DNA of 64,000 bases, taken from the NCBI RefSeq assembly GCF_910593845.1, contig NZ_CAJVAS010000011.1, positions 75,247-139,246 of the forward strand, given 5' to 3'. The stretch comes from Paenibacillus solanacearum. GTDB lineage: Bacteria; Bacillota; Bacilli; Paenibacillales; NBRC-103111. The position numbers and the translations under genes are program-made. The first letter of the stretch is position 1. Each line of letters opens with the position of its first letter. The notes beneath the pieces were generated by a model that was not told the DNA's origin, ran no database searches, and saw only the letters and a program-made list of their open reading frames with translations. This document shows, piece after piece, positions 17,023 to 26,435 of the stretch.

Positions 17023-17901
17023 ATGATAAAAACCAGAACCCGGCAAAATCTCGTTTATATCGCCTTTGTCGCCCCTGCCGTCCTGTTCTTTACGCTCATC
17101 ATTCTGGTTCCGTTTGTCCGAGCGATCGTATTTTCGTTCCAAGACTGGAACGGCATCAGCAGCAATATTCGCTGGGCGGGCTGGAGCAATTACGCGAAGC
17201 TGATTCAAGATACCGGCTTCATGAAATCGTTTGCATTTACGGCGAAATTTGTCGTCGTCACCACTGCGCTGCTCAATTTGTTCGGGCTACTGCTCGCGCT
17301 CGTGCTCAATATGGCGTTCAAAACCCGCAATGTGCTGCGCACGGCATTTTTCCTGCCCTATGTCATCGGCCCTGTCATTATCGGGTTCATCTGGCAGTTT
17401 ATTATTACGCAGCTGTTCGGTGAGATCGGGGCTGCAACCGGCTGGACGCTGTTCATGAAAAACTGGCTCAGCTTGCCGAATTATGCGTTCTGGTCGCTCA
17501 TTCTCGTGACCGTGTGGCATTCCGTCGGGTATTTCATGATCATTTATTTGGCGGCGCTGCAGGGTGTGCCGAAAGATATGCTCGAAGCGGCGCAAATCGA
17601 CGGCGCCAGCAAGTGGAAGCAATTATGGCATGTCGTGCTGCCGCTCATTCGTCCGGCGATGACGATCAACTTGTTTCTGGCGATCTCGAACGGTTTCAAA
17701 GGCTTCGATCTGAACTTCGCGCTCACGCGGGGCGGTCCGTTCGGCGCGACCGAGTCGCTGGCACTGCATATTTATTTGGACGCGTTCACGAAGAACTTGT
17801 TTACGTACGCATCGGCCAAGGCCGTCGTCTTCTTCCTTGTGCTCGCATCCGTCACGCTCGTTCAAGTCGCGGTCATGAAACGCAGGGAGGTGGAGATGTG
17901 A
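17023..17901 (+). CDS. Sugar ABC transporter permease (UgpA/MalF-like)
   Basis: The 292-residue membrane protein starts at ATG 17023 after AAAGGGGAAG. It has about six spans and the EAA loop LEAAQIDGASKWKQLWHVVLPLIRP, which contacts the ATPase. It pairs with the next permease and receives sugar from the lipoprotein encoded upstream. Confidence 0.94.
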   Translation: MIKTRTRQNLVYIAFVAPAVLFFTLIILVPFVRAIVFSFQDWNGISSNIRWAGWSNYAKLIQDTGFMKSFAFTAKFVVVTTALLNLFGLLLALVLNMAFKTRNVLRTAFFLPYVIGPVIIGFIWQFIITQLFGEIGAATGWTLFMKNWLSLPNYAFWSLILVTVWHSVGYFMIIYLAALQGVPKDMLEAAQIDGASKWKQLWHVVLPLIRPAMTINLFLAISNGFKGFDLNFALTRGGPFGATESLALHIYLDAFTKNLFTYASAKAVVFFLVLASVTLVQVAVMKRREVEM

Positions 17902-18731
17902 ATCGGGAACGTTACAGAGCCGGCAAGCTGCTGCTTGAGCTCGGCATGATTGTACTGGCGATCGCTTTCTTTTTCCCGCTATATTTGACGTTCATTAACG
18001 GGATGAAAACGTACAACGAGGTCGTTACATCGACCGTGGCGCTGCCGCATATATTCCAGTTTAAAAACTTCGCGATCGTCTGGAAGCAGATCAATTTTCT
18101 CGGCGTATTCATGAATTCATTGATCATTACCGTATTCTCGGTTGTCGGCATTTTGCTGATCAGCTCCGCGGCGGCGTACCAGCTCGTTCGCTGGCCGGGG
18201 CGCGTAAGCCAGGCCATCTTCCTGATCATTTTGTCGTCGCTTGTCATTCCGTTCCAGACGATGATGATCCCGCTCGTCAAAGTAGCCAAGGATCTGCATC
18301 TGATCAACACGCTGTACGGCATCGTGATGATGTACTGGGGATTCGGCATTCCGCTGGCGCTGTTCCTGTATCACGGCTTCATCAAGTCGATTCCCCGCGA
18401 GCTGGAGGAGGCGGCGCATATCGACGGCAGCGGCCCGGTTGGCGTATTTTTCCGGATTTTGCTCCCGCTGCTCAAGCCGATTACGACGACGATCGCCATT
18501 TTGCATTCGCTTTGGATATGGAACGATTTCCTGCTGCCGCTCATTACGCTCAGCTCCAAAAAAAATCAGACGATTCCGCTCGCCTCATCCGTCTATTTCG
18601 GCCAATATACGAATGAATGGCATTTGGCCATGGCGGCGCTGACGATGGCGGTTATTCCGGTCATGCTCTTTTTCCTGCTGATGCAGCGGTATATTATTCA
18701 AGGCATTACCGCCGGCGCGGTAAAGGGTTAA
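17898..18731 (+). CDS. Sugar ABC transporter permease (UgpE/MalG-like)
   Basis: The 277-residue permease starts at GTG 17898, overlapping the upstream stop by four bases (GTGA) behind GGGAGGTGGAG. It has six spans and the EAA loop ELEEAAHIDGSGPVGVFFRILLPLLKP. It is the second half of the importer channel and the last gene of the operon, which ends at the hairpin at 18740. Confidence 0.93.
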   Translation: MNRERYRAGKLLLELGMIVLAIAFFFPLYLTFINGMKTYNEVVTSTVALPHIFQFKNFAIVWKQINFLGVFMNSLIITVFSVVGILLISSAAAYQLVRWPGRVSQAIFLIILSSLVIPFQTMMIPLVKVAKDLHLINTLYGIVMMYWGFGIPLALFLYHGFIKSIPRELEEAAHIDGSGPVGVFFRILLPLLKPITTTIAILHSLWIWNDFLLPLITLSSKKNQTIPLASSVYFGQYTNEWHLAMAALTMAVIPVMLFFLLMQRYIIQGITAGAVKG

Positions 18732-18738
18732 GGCATAA

Positions 18739-18785
18739 GAAAAAAGCTGCGGCTCCTGAGCGATCAGGAGGTCTGCAGCTTTTTC
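18739..18785 (+). terminator. Bidirectional terminator
   Basis: A long hairpin has an inner stem CTCCTGA/TCAGGAG and an outer stem AAAAAGCTGC/GCAGCTTTTT. A-tract and T-tract on the two sides let it serve both the sugar importer operon (plus) and the convergent exonuclease gene (minus), whose stop codon lies inside it. Confidence 0.85.
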
Positions 18786-19516
18786 CATTTGCGTCCGTAT
18801 TTCATGTTCGACAGCTTGACGAACAACTGCTCGACGAGCAGAATTTCGTCGCCGGTCAGACGCATGACGCTGAAATACAATTTCGTTTGCGGCTCCGCCT
18901 TGAATTCGTTCCAGGACAGCACTTTATTTTGTCCGGCCGCTTCGTCCAGCGATAGCAGTATCCGTTTTTTGATGCCGCCGGTACATAGTTTGAATGGATC
19001 GGGAACAAAATATTGATCAGATTGGATGATATCCGGTTGATGCTTGACCAGCTGCGCCGCGTTCAGTGCATCGTCCAATGCCGAATGATGCTGGCCGATC
19101 GCCTCGAGCTGATGGTCGACCAGCGCCTGCTGCAGTCCCCCTTCGTAAAAGCGGGTCAGGTCGACCAGCTTGTCCAGCCAGTCGGAGCGAAGCCGATTCA
19201 CCTTGCAGTCGACGAACAGATGAAAGAAATCGCCCGCGCCCCAGGCGAATAGCTTGAAGGACTCGCCGCAGAACTGCTGGAAACGCCCGATCACCTCGTC
19301 GAACGAATCGCTTTGCAGCAGCGTCTCCTTCGAGATGCCGCAAAATTGCAGCGCAAACCGGTTAATCGAAAAGTTGGGCCGTATATACGACTGGAACGTG
19401 TCTGTAATTTCCAGTTGCTCGTTTAACTTGACCGCGCCGATCTCGATGATCTCCATCGGCCTGACATCGTAATGCTTGCGTCCGTTGAACTCCAGATCAA
19501 TGACGACATAATTCAT
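18764..19516 (-). CDS. DEDDh 3'-5' exonuclease (DnaQ-like)
   Basis: The 250-residue protein has the RNase-T/DnaQ exonuclease motifs: Asp7 and Glu9 in VIDLEF, the EIIEIGAVKL strand, WGAGDFFHL for the second acidic residue, and HHSALDDALNAAQL for the catalytic His and last Asp. It should degrade single-stranded DNA or RNA from the 3' end using two metal ions. The C-terminal ~75 residues after FVPDPFKLC are outside the exonuclease fold and unassigned. Related Bacillus proteins include KapD, which affects sporulation kinase signalling; orthology is not established here. Confidence 0.85.
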   Translation of the reverse strand: MNYVVIDLEFNGRKHYDVRPMEIIEIGAVKLNEQLEITDTFQSYIRPNFSINRFALQFCGISKETLLQSDSFDEVIGRFQQFCGESFKLFAWGAGDFFHLFVDCKVNRLRSDWLDKLVDLTRFYEGGLQQALVDHQLEAIGQHHSALDDALNAAQLVKHQPDIIQSDQYFVPDPFKLCTGGIKKRILLSLDEAAGQNKVLSWNEFKAEPQTKLYFSVMRLTGDEILLVEQLFVKLSNMKYGRKWKKLQTS

Positions 19517-19542
19517 GAAGTCTCACCTCTCACTCTACAATA

Positions 19543-19571
19543 CCATAGCATGACCGCATTTTCCTATAGTA
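19543..19571 (+). promoter_or_regulatory. Weak candidate SigG/SigF promoter of pdaA
   Basis: CCATA (19543-19547) and TATAGTA (19565-19571) are separated by 17 bases and loosely resemble forespore promoters. pdaA is forespore-expressed in Bacillus subtilis, which is why I looked. The match is imperfect. Confidence 0.25.
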
Positions 19572-19631
19572 GCTCGCTGCCACATGCCACATTTTCATTC
19601 TCAGACTTACTTGAAAGGAGACGATATTTGC

Positions 19632-20420
19632 ATGAAGCGCCGCTTATTCATCATGATGGCCCTGCTCGTAAGCGTCACCGTGCTGCCTTGGACCGCAACG
19701 GCCGGCGGCAGCGCGGATCGTCCTTATCACTTCGGCTTCAAGAAGAGCCGCAATGGTTCGCCGGCCTCGATCAATGAAGAAGGCTTCCGGGGCATTGTAG
19801 AAAAGCATGGGGCGGTCTTTCTCGGCAATACGGCGAATAAAGAACTGTATCTTACGTTCGACAACGGCTACGAGAACGGCTTCACGCCGCAAATTCTCGA
19901 CGTACTGAAGGAAAAGCAGGTTCCGGCGATCTTCTTCGTCACCGGCCATTACATCAAGGAACAGCCGGAGCTGATGAAGCGCATGGTTAACGAAGGACAT
20001 CTGATCGGAAACCATTCGTGGAGCCATCCCGACATGAGCCAGATTTCCTCCGCCCGTATCAAGGAGGAGCTCGACAAGGTGAGGGAAGGCGTCGCTCAAG
20101 TGACCGGCCAGCAGGAGATGCGCTATCTTCGCCCGCCGCGCGGCATTTTCAGCGAACGGGTATTGGAGACGAGCGGCAAGCTTGGGTATACGAGCGTCTT
20201 CTGGTCGATCGCGTACCGTGATTGGGACACGAAGGAACAGAAAGGTGCGGACTATGCGTACCGGCAAGTGATGCAGCAGATGCATCCAGGCGCCGTCATT
20301 TTGCTGCATAGCGTCTCGAAGGACAATGCGGAAGCGCTGGGACGCATCATCGACGACGCCAAGAAGCAGGGGTATGAATTCAAGAGCCTCGATCAGCTTG
20401 CCACCAGGCAGTATGAATGA
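19632..20420 (+). CDS. pdaA: Delta-lactam-forming peptidoglycan N-acetylmuramic acid deacetylase
   Basis: This 262-residue secreted enzyme is read from ATG 19632 behind AAAGGAG; the signal peptide ends near TATAGG (residue 25). The NodB deacetylase domain has LTFDNGYENG (Asp77-Asn78) and the zinc motif HSWSH (His128, His132), then RPPRGIFSERVL. Asn in place of the usual second Asp, and the start DRPYHFGFKKSRNGSPA, are hallmarks of PdaA. PdaA makes muramic delta-lactam in spore cortex so that germination lytic enzymes recognise it, fitting the ger genes in this window. Confidence 0.92.
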   Translation: MKRRLFIMMALLVSVTVLPWTATAGGSADRPYHFGFKKSRNGSPASINEEGFRGIVEKHGAVFLGNTANKELYLTFDNGYENGFTPQILDVLKEKQVPAIFFVTGHYIKEQPELMKRMVNEGHLIGNHSWSHPDMSQISSARIKEELDKVREGVAQVTGQQEMRYLRPPRGIFSERVLETSGKLGYTSVFWSIAYRDWDTKEQKGADYAYRQVMQQMHPGAVILLHSVSKDNAEALGRIIDDAKKQGYEFKSLDQLATRQYE

Positions 20421-20427
20421 AGGAAGT

Positions 20428-20459
20428 AAGAAGCTATGCCCCGGCGTGGCTTCTTTTTT
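20428..20459 (+). terminator. Terminator after pdaA
   Basis: AAGAAGC (20428-20434) pairs with GCTTCTT (20449-20455) and the T-run continues to 20459. It lies eight bases after the pdaA stop. Confidence 0.8.
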
Positions 20460-20661
20460 GCCGAATAGGCATATCGGATTTGTCCATCCCCGGCATGTTA
20501 TTTCTCCATGGCGCCCGGATTCGGCAGCGTGTAGAATAAGCGTAGCGACGGCGCTTCGAAGCATAATCATGCGCCGATTGATGCGCAGGCAGCCGCAGCT
20601 TTGCATTTAGCAGGGCGAGGGGCCAAAGCGCAATTCGTTTATCGTAAAGGGAGTTTATGAG

Positions 20662-21504
20662 ATGAATGCGATCCAGCTTGCCGACCATCTGCACCGCTCT
20701 GCCTTCTCGATCAGCTTCGCGGGAAATACGATTCTGCCGGCGGGTACATACAATGAGCCTTATGTACATGGTATTCATTCGCTTCATTATATTGTCAGCG
20801 GCAGAGGCACCTATGTGATGAACGGGGTAGAGCATGCGATCGGCGCGGGCAAGGTCATGATCTTCGTTCCCGACACCTTGTTTGAATGGCGGATAGCGAA
20901 GACGGAGGACGTCGAGATCTACCACATCCGGTACGATTACCAGATGGTGTTCAAGGACAAGCAGCATTGGCTAATGCAGCCCCCCGGCGACGGTCTGGCA
21001 TCCTTGCGGGGAATGCTTGCACTCGAACGGCCGCAGGAAGTGCGCATGCTGTTCGATAAGGTGTTCAAGCTGTGGAAAGCGTGCGACTCGCTCTCCCAAT
21101 ACCGCTGCGATCTCGCATTCCGGGAGCTGTGGCTGCTGCTGGCCGAACAAGTGCGCGATCAGCAGTACTGGAGCGATACCGAATCGGCGATCCAGTTCAC
21201 CTTTGAATATATTACGGAGCATTACCGTTCTCCGCTAACGATAGAGCAGCTCGCCAAACAGGCGGGAATCAGTGCAGGTCATTATTCGCGGGAGTTCAAA
21301 CGGCTGTTCGGTGTCGGTCCCAAAGAACATATCATTCGTGTGCGGATCAATCATGCCAAGGAACTGCTCGTTACGACCGGGCTCAACTTGACCGATGTTG
21401 CCAAACGGGTCGGCTATGACGATGAATTTTACTTCAGCCGCGTGTTTAAGCGGATCACCGGCATGACGCCTTCTTCCTATGCCAAGCAAATGCGGGCGCA
21501 ATAA
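20662..21504 (+). CDS. AraC-family transcriptional regulator with cupin-like sensor
   Basis: The 280-residue protein starts at ATG 20662 after AAAGGGAG. Residues 1-150 form an AraC N-terminal cupin-like domain (HSLHYIVSGRGTYVMNGVEHAIGAGKVMIFVPDTLFEWRI), and residues 180-275 hold two helix-turn-helix motifs (PLTIEQLAKQAGISAGHYSREFKRLFG and NLTDVAKRVGYDDEFYFSRVFKRITGMTPSSY). It probably senses a sugar. Its target is not obvious, because the neighbouring genes are not catabolic. Confidence 0.92.
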   Translation: MNAIQLADHLHRSAFSISFAGNTILPAGTYNEPYVHGIHSLHYIVSGRGTYVMNGVEHAIGAGKVMIFVPDTLFEWRIAKTEDVEIYHIRYDYQMVFKDKQHWLMQPPGDGLASLRGMLALERPQEVRMLFDKVFKLWKACDSLSQYRCDLAFRELWLLLAEQVRDQQYWSDTESAIQFTFEYITEHYRSPLTIEQLAKQAGISAGHYSREFKRLFGVGPKEHIIRVRINHAKELLVTTGLNLTDVAKRVGYDDEFYFSRVFKRITGMTPSSYAKQMRAQ

Positions 21505-21706
21505 AGATGCCCGAATCGGCCTCTACCGCCTTAGAGACGAGCTGCGGGAGGGGGCTTCTTTGCTTTTTTGCGAAAAACGCCACAATTGCGTCCGGGACAT
21601 GTATTGAACGCCAGGATGGGAGCCCTTACAATGGTATGAAAAGCGCGGTTTCGAATAGGGCTGCCGTTATTGTCCGGCAAAGACATGTATCGAATGGAGG
21701 AGCGTC

Positions 21707-22000
21707 ATGGGGAAGTCTGTTATGGGCATTTTTCGCAGTGTAGGGATCATCGAAGGGTTTTCATACTTGATTTTGCTGTTTATCGCGATGCCGCTCAAAT
21801 ATTATGCCGATATGCCGGTTTATGTTCGGGTTGTCGGCATGGCGCACGGCGTCTTGTTCGTCTTGTTCCTGCTGCTGCTTCTGATCGTATGGATCAAGCA
21901 CCGCTGGACGCTGCTTCAGGTGTTTTTGGCCATCGTAGCCGTGCTGTTGCCGTTTGGCACCTTCATCTTGGAAGCGCGGCTGCGCAAAACGATTGGATAG
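21707..22000 (+). CDS. DUF3817-type small membrane protein
   Basis: The 97-residue protein starts at ATG 21707 right after GGAGGAGCGTC. It has three hydrophobic spans with the pattern FRSVGIIEGFSYLILLFIAMPLKYY, VRVVGMAHGVLFVLFLLLL and LLQVFLAIVAVLLPFGTFILEARL, which matches the DUF3817 family. The family is widespread in Bacillales and has no established function. It is monocistronic and ends before the convergent dipeptidase terminator. Confidence 0.85.
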   Translation: MGKSVMGIFRSVGIIEGFSYLILLFIAMPLKYYADMPVYVRVVGMAHGVLFVLFLLLLLIVWIKHRWTLLQVFLAIVAVLLPFGTFILEARLRKTIG

Positions 22001-22113
22001 CCGTACAAGGCAGCAGTAAGGTTTTCCGACGCGCACGAATCCCAAGTGCGGACTGCGGCGCGGCGCGGCGGTCGGTCGAACCCGGCAGGATGCCGCTTGA
22101 TGCACGACAAACG

Positions 22114-22153
22114 AAGAACCCTCCGAATCGCATGCTGCGATCGGAGGGTTCTT
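22114..22153. terminator. Bidirectional terminator
   Basis: AAGAACCCTCCGA (22114-22126) pairs with TCGGAGGGTTCTT (22141-22153). It separates the DUF3817 gene (plus) from the M20 dipeptidase gene (minus), whose stop is just beyond it. Confidence 0.85.
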
Positions 22154-22159
22154 TCGCCG

Positions 22160-23542
22160 TTACGCCTGCCCGGGCAATGATTGCAATTCGCGCCAGTAGC
22201 GGCACAGCGTCGCGATGCCTTTGTCGAAGTTCTCGAGATGGAAATGCTCGTTCGGGCCGTGCATGTTTTCGCCCGGCAAGCCGAAATCCATCATCACGAC
22301 GGGAGCGCCCAGCACACGGGAGAATACTTCGACGATCGGGATGGAACCTCCGCTGCGGATGTACACCGGCGCTTTGCCGAAGCCGTCGGTATACGCGCTG
22401 GCCGCGGCCTGGATGTACGGATGGTCCGGCGGGATGAAGAACGGCTTGCCGCGGTGCGATTGCTGTATGGATACTGTGACGCCTTGCGGCTTATGCTTGT
22501 CGATATGGCGTCGAATCAGCGCCATGATTTCATCAGGGTCCTGCTCGTCGACAAGACGGCACGATACTTTCGCCCCGGCCGATGCCGGTACGATCGGCTT
22601 GAGTCCTTCGCCTTGGTAGCCGCCATAGATGCCGTTAATTTCGAGCGTCGGTCGTGCGGTCGTGCGTTCGAGGAACGTATATCCCTTCTCGCCATACAGC
22701 TCGGGTACTTGAAGCTCGCTGCTGATTTTGGCGTCGTCCAGCTCCAGCGGTTGCGACGCTTCCCGGTCGGCGTCCGTCAGTGGGCGCACCTTGTCGTAGA
22801 AGCCCTCGATCGTAATTATGCCGTCCGCGTCTTTCATGGAAGCGAGCAGCTCGACGAGCGCCGAGACCGGATTGGCGACGCCGCCGCCGTACAGCCCCGA
22901 ATGCAGATCGTTCTTCGGCCCGGCGATATCGATCTGGAATCCGCACAGACCGCGGAGTCCGCAGCAGATGGACGGCACGCCCTCGTCATGCATCGGGCCG
23001 TCGGAGATGACGATCAGGTCGGCGGCCAGACGCTCCGCCTGCTGCTCCAGAAACGGCGCCAGATTCGGGCTGGCGATTTCCTCCTCGCCCTCCAGGCAAA
23101 ACTTGATGTTCACCGGCAGACGCCCTTCCGTTTGCAGGAACGCCTCCACCGTCTTGATGTGCGTGTACAGCTGCGCCTTGTCGTCCGTTGCGCCGCGCCC
23201 GTACAGCTTGCCGTCGCGGATGACCGGTTCGAACGGCGGCGTCTCCCATTCGCCGGACGGTTCGGCCGGCTGCACATCGTAATGGCCGTAGACGAGCGCC
23301 GTCGGCTGGCCGGGGGCGTGAAGCCAGTCGCCGTACACCACGGGATGGCCGTTCGTCTGCATGACTTCGACATGCTCCAGACCCGCCTTGCGAAGCGAAT
23401 CGGCCAGCCATTCGGCGGCCTCCTTCATATGTACTTTATGCTCCGAGCTGGAGCTGACGCTTGGAATGCGCACGAATTCGATCACTTCTTCCAGATGCCG
23501 GGCGCGTTCCTTCTCCAAATACGATTTCACTTGATCGGTCAT
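22160..23542 (-). CDS. M20-family dipeptidase
   Basis: The 460-residue enzyme starts at ATG 23542, nine bases after CAGGAG. Metal-binding motifs are YGHYDVQPAEP (His87, Asp89), GRGATDDKAQL (Asp120) and LEGEEEIASPN (catalytic and ligand Glu at about 153-155), with ISDGPMHDEGVPS and a late His in MHGPNEHFHLENFDKG. This long form with the CNDP-like insert hydrolyses dipeptides with broad specificity. It is distinct from the carboxypeptidase-G2-like M20 enzyme at 4488. Confidence 0.92.
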   Translation of the reverse strand: MTDQVKSYLEKERARHLEEVIEFVRIPSVSSSSEHKVHMKEAAEWLADSLRKAGLEHVEVMQTNGHPVVYGDWLHAPGQPTALVYGHYDVQPAEPSGEWETPPFEPVIRDGKLYGRGATDDKAQLYTHIKTVEAFLQTEGRLPVNIKFCLEGEEEIASPNLAPFLEQQAERLAADLIVISDGPMHDEGVPSICCGLRGLCGFQIDIAGPKNDLHSGLYGGGVANPVSALVELLASMKDADGIITIEGFYDKVRPLTDADREASQPLELDDAKISSELQVPELYGEKGYTFLERTTARPTLEINGIYGGYQGEGLKPIVPASAGAKVSCRLVDEQDPDEIMALIRRHIDKHKPQGVTVSIQQSHRGKPFFIPPDHPYIQAAASAYTDGFGKAPVYIRSGGSIPIVEVFSRVLGAPVVMMDFGLPGENMHGPNEHFHLENFDKGIATLCRYWRELQSLPGQA

Positions 23543-23771
23543 AAGCGGTCTCCTGTTCCCGCTTGCCCAGACGGCAGCGTGAGTTAGTATTTACCTAGTG
23601 TAGCATATTTGGCCGCTGAATATGATAGGCCGAAGAGGACTGCGCGGGAGGATGAAATGGATGTTATGAAGGAAGCGTGCTGCGAATATAGCTAGTATTA
23701 TGACGGCCATGTGGTAAAATAGGCCCTGTAAGGTTTATGCCACAATTCGTTTTTTCCCAGGAGGTGATGTG

Positions 23772-24203
23772 TTGAAAAGAGTCGATGTCGCCAGTGCCCT
23801 CATATATGACCGATCGAAACATAAGCTGTTAATGGTGAAAAACACGAAAAAAGATTCGTCTTATTGGAGCCTCCCCGGGGGAGCGGTCGAAGCGAATGAA
23901 ACGCTGGCACAGGCGGTCGTGCGAGAGACGAAAGAGGAGACCGGCTACGAGATCGAATCGGCCGGTATTTATTCGGTGAGGGAAGTATTTTTTGCGGGAA
24001 GCGGTCATCATGCCATCATCTTTACGTTTCTGGCCCGCATCACGGGAGGCGCCATGGAGGTCGACGATCCCGACGGCGACATCACGGAAGTCCGGTGGAT
24101 GGATCTTCGGGAAGCGAATGCGCTCATGCCCGGCCTGCCGGATATAACGATAGCGTCGCTCGATACGTTATCGGCCCTGTACCGCTTCGAGGCGGGAGGA
24201 TAG
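23772..24203 (+). CDS. Nudix hydrolase
   Basis: The 143-residue protein is read from TTG 23772, seven bases after a perfect AGGAGGTGAT; a GTG at 23769 is only four bases away from that site. The Nudix box is complete (GGAVEANETLAQAVVRET followed by KEETGYEI). Such enzymes hydrolyse nucleoside diphosphates linked to another group. Substrate cannot be told from the sequence. Confidence 0.9.
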   Translation: MKRVDVASALIYDRSKHKLLMVKNTKKDSSYWSLPGGAVEANETLAQAVVRETKEETGYEIESAGIYSVREVFFAGSGHHAIIFTFLARITGGAMEVDDPDGDITEVRWMDLREANALMPGLPDITIASLDTLSALYRFEAGG

Positions 24204-24247
24204 TTTCCATCTTATTTGAAAGCGCTTGCTACTGGAGGTAAAGCAAG

Positions 24248-24273
24248 AGCCCCTCGTCGAGGGGCCCCTTGTT
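24248..24273 (+). terminator. Probable terminator after the Nudix gene
   Basis: GCCCCTC (24249-24255) and GAGGGGC (24259-24265) form a GC-rich stem with a three-base loop, followed by CCCTTGTTT. The T-run is weak. It may also serve the convergent ABC exporter gene. Confidence 0.5.
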
Positions 24274-24326
24274 TGGCAACACTTGGTTTCTTTCCTTGTT
24301 CATCGATCGGGAGACCGCTTGCAGCA

Positions 24327-26294
24327 TTATCCCATCGATTGCCGCAGCATTTCTTCCGGGTTCATTGCCTTTAACTGCTTCGAGTACAGGTCGCGGTATA
24401 GTCCTCCAGCCGCAAGCAATTCGCCGTGGCTGCCTTTCTCGACGATGGCGCCGTTCTCCAGCACGAGAATCTGGTCGGCGCGGACGACCGTCGCCAGGCG
24501 ATGCGCGATAATGAACGTCGTGCGTCCTTTCATGAGCCGCTCCAGTGCCTCCGTCACCAGCGATTCCGATTCGGCGTCGAGCGCGGAGGTCGCTTCGTCG
24601 AGAATCAGGATGCGCGGCTTTTTGAGCAGAGCGCGGGCGATGGCGATCCGCTGCTTTTGCCCTCCGGACAGGCGTACGCCCCGTTCGCCGACGATCGTGT
24701 CGTAGCCTTGCTCCATATCCAGGATGAAGTCGTGCGCGTTGGCCGCTTTCGCCGCTTCCCTGACATCGGCTTCCGTCGCGTCCGGATTGCCGTAGGCGAT
24801 ATTCTCGTACAGCGTACCGGAGAACAGCACGTTATCCTGGAGCACGACCGCGATATGTTTGCGCACGTCGTACAGGTTGTAGTCGCGAAGATCGACGCCG
24901 TCGATCCGCACGCTGCCTTCATCCGGATCGTAGAAGCGCGGGATGAAGTTGACGAGCGTCGTCTTGCCGGCGCCGCTCGGGCCGACCAGCGCAATGACTT
25001 CGCCGGGGCGTGCTGTGAAGCTGATGTTTTTCAGGGCAGCGCGAAATTCCGTGACTGTCGGCGGCGGCTCGACCCGCGTGTTCGGCGGTACGAGGTAGAA
25101 CTTCTTCGCCGGCTTCACGAGTTCCACCAGATCCGGGTCGTACTCGCCCTTCTTGTCATCCTGCGCCGGCCGTTCGGGACGTTCCATCACGTAGTTGAAC
25201 GAGACGTTGTCGAATTGTACGGCGCCGCGGCAATGGTTGAGCGGCTTTGCATTTTCCTTGATCGTCACCTCGGGCTCGATATCGAACACTTCGAAGATCC
25301 GCTCGATGTTGCTGAGCGAGTTCTGGATCGTCGCATTCGCTTCGGCGAACCGCTGAATCGGGCCGTACAACTGCCCGAGGTACGCTTGGAACGCCAGCAG
25401 CGAGCCGATCGTCAAATTTCCTTTCAGCACAAGAGCTCCGCCGGCAAACCAGATGATAAGGTTTCCCGCCTGAGTGAACGTTTGGCTGAAGCGTCCGAGC
25501 GAAGCGGCAAGCATCTGCGCCTGATTGGCGAAGCCGATATGATGCTTGGCTTGCTTCTCGAACCGGGCCATCTCTTTATCTTCTTGATTGAACGATTGCA
25601 CTACCTTCATTCCGCTGATCCGTTCCACCAGCACGCCGTTGATGCGTTCCATCTGGCGGTGCACCGATCGCCAGGTCAGGCGGATGCGCACGTTCATGTT
25701 CGTAAAGGTCAAATAGTAGAGCGGCAGCAGCCACAAGGAGAGCAGAGCCAGCTGCCAATGAAGCGTGAACAGCATGAATCCGGCGAACAGCACGAGCACC
25801 AGATCGATGATCAGATTGATGACGCCGCCGTTAATGATGTTTTGCGCGCCGTTGACGTCGTTGATGATCCGCGATACGATGCTGCCGACTTGCCGGTTGT
25901 CGTAGAACCGCTGCGACAACTGCTGCATGTGGCGGTACAGCTGGTGGCGGATGTCGTACACCATCCGGTTTCCAAGCCGGAACGTGGTCGTGCTTCGCAG
26001 AAAGTTGATCCAGATGCCGAACAAGTAGACGGCTCCCAGTACGCCGATGACCCGTCCGAGCGTCCAAAATCCCGGTTTGCCCGGCAGCACTTCGTCAATC
26101 AAAATTCTGGTCATTTGCGGGGTGGTCATCGGTACCGCGAATTGCAAAATGCCAAGACCGATAATGCCCAGCAGCCGAAGCCGGTACGGCTTCAAAAATA
26201 CGAGATAACGCTGGAAAAGCTTCTTCTTGCCTGCGGCTGATGAAGTGCCCGCTTCCTTTCGCGCCCCTGCTTGCGGCGCCGTCTGCGTCTCCAT
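24327..26294 (-). CDS. ABC exporter, fused permease and ATPase (MsbA/LmrA-like)
   Basis: The 655-residue half-transporter begins at ATG 26294 after AGGGAGGG. Six spans occupy about residues 35-335. The ATPase has Walker A GPSGAGKTT (438-446), signature RLSGGQKQR, Walker B ILILDEATSALD and the H-loop IIAHRLAT. An insertion of about 47 residues (370-416), acidic then proline-rich, sits between the first strand of the nucleotide-binding domain and Walker A; this makes it longer than the usual ~580-600. It presumably works as a homodimer, or with a partner encoded elsewhere. Its cargo (drug, lipid or peptide) is unknown. Confidence 0.9.
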   Translation of the reverse strand: METQTAPQAGARKEAGTSSAAGKKKLFQRYLVFLKPYRLRLLGIIGLGILQFAVPMTTPQMTRILIDEVLPGKPGFWTLGRVIGVLGAVYLFGIWINFLRSTTTFRLGNRMVYDIRHQLYRHMQQLSQRFYDNRQVGSIVSRIINDVNGAQNIINGGVINLIIDLVLVLFAGFMLFTLHWQLALLSLWLLPLYYLTFTNMNVRIRLTWRSVHRQMERINGVLVERISGMKVVQSFNQEDKEMARFEKQAKHHIGFANQAQMLAASLGRFSQTFTQAGNLIIWFAGGALVLKGNLTIGSLLAFQAYLGQLYGPIQRFAEANATIQNSLSNIERIFEVFDIEPEVTIKENAKPLNHCRGAVQFDNVSFNYVMERPERPAQDDKKGEYDPDLVELVKPAKKFYLVPPNTRVEPPPTVTEFRAALKNISFTARPGEVIALVGPSGAGKTTLVNFIPRFYDPDEGSVRIDGVDLRDYNLYDVRKHIAVVLQDNVLFSGTLYENIAYGNPDATEADVREAAKAANAHDFILDMEQGYDTIVGERGVRLSGGQKQRIAIARALLKKPRILILDEATSALDAESESLVTEALERLMKGRTTFIIAHRLATVVRADQILVLENGAIVEKGSHGELLAAGGLYRDLYSKQLKAMNPEEMLRQSMG

Positions 26295-26435
26295 TTGCCC
26301 AAACCCTCCCTTGGATAGAACACAACTTCAATACAGGTTACTATCGTTAACCTTTACAAAAATTAACACAAAAAAAACAAAATAAAAATGAACGATTCCC
26401 TCAATAAACATGGACTATATTGCTTAAAGGAAAAC

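Noticed and set aside
22021-22110. GC-rich stretch between the DUF3817 gene and the dipeptidase terminator as a possible small RNA
   Set aside because: No promoter or clear independent hairpin was seen apart from the terminator.
24426-26240. A 604-codon plus-strand frame opposite the ABC exporter
   Set aside because: It mirrors the exporter's codon positions, has no ribosome site, and shows only charged low-complexity sequence.
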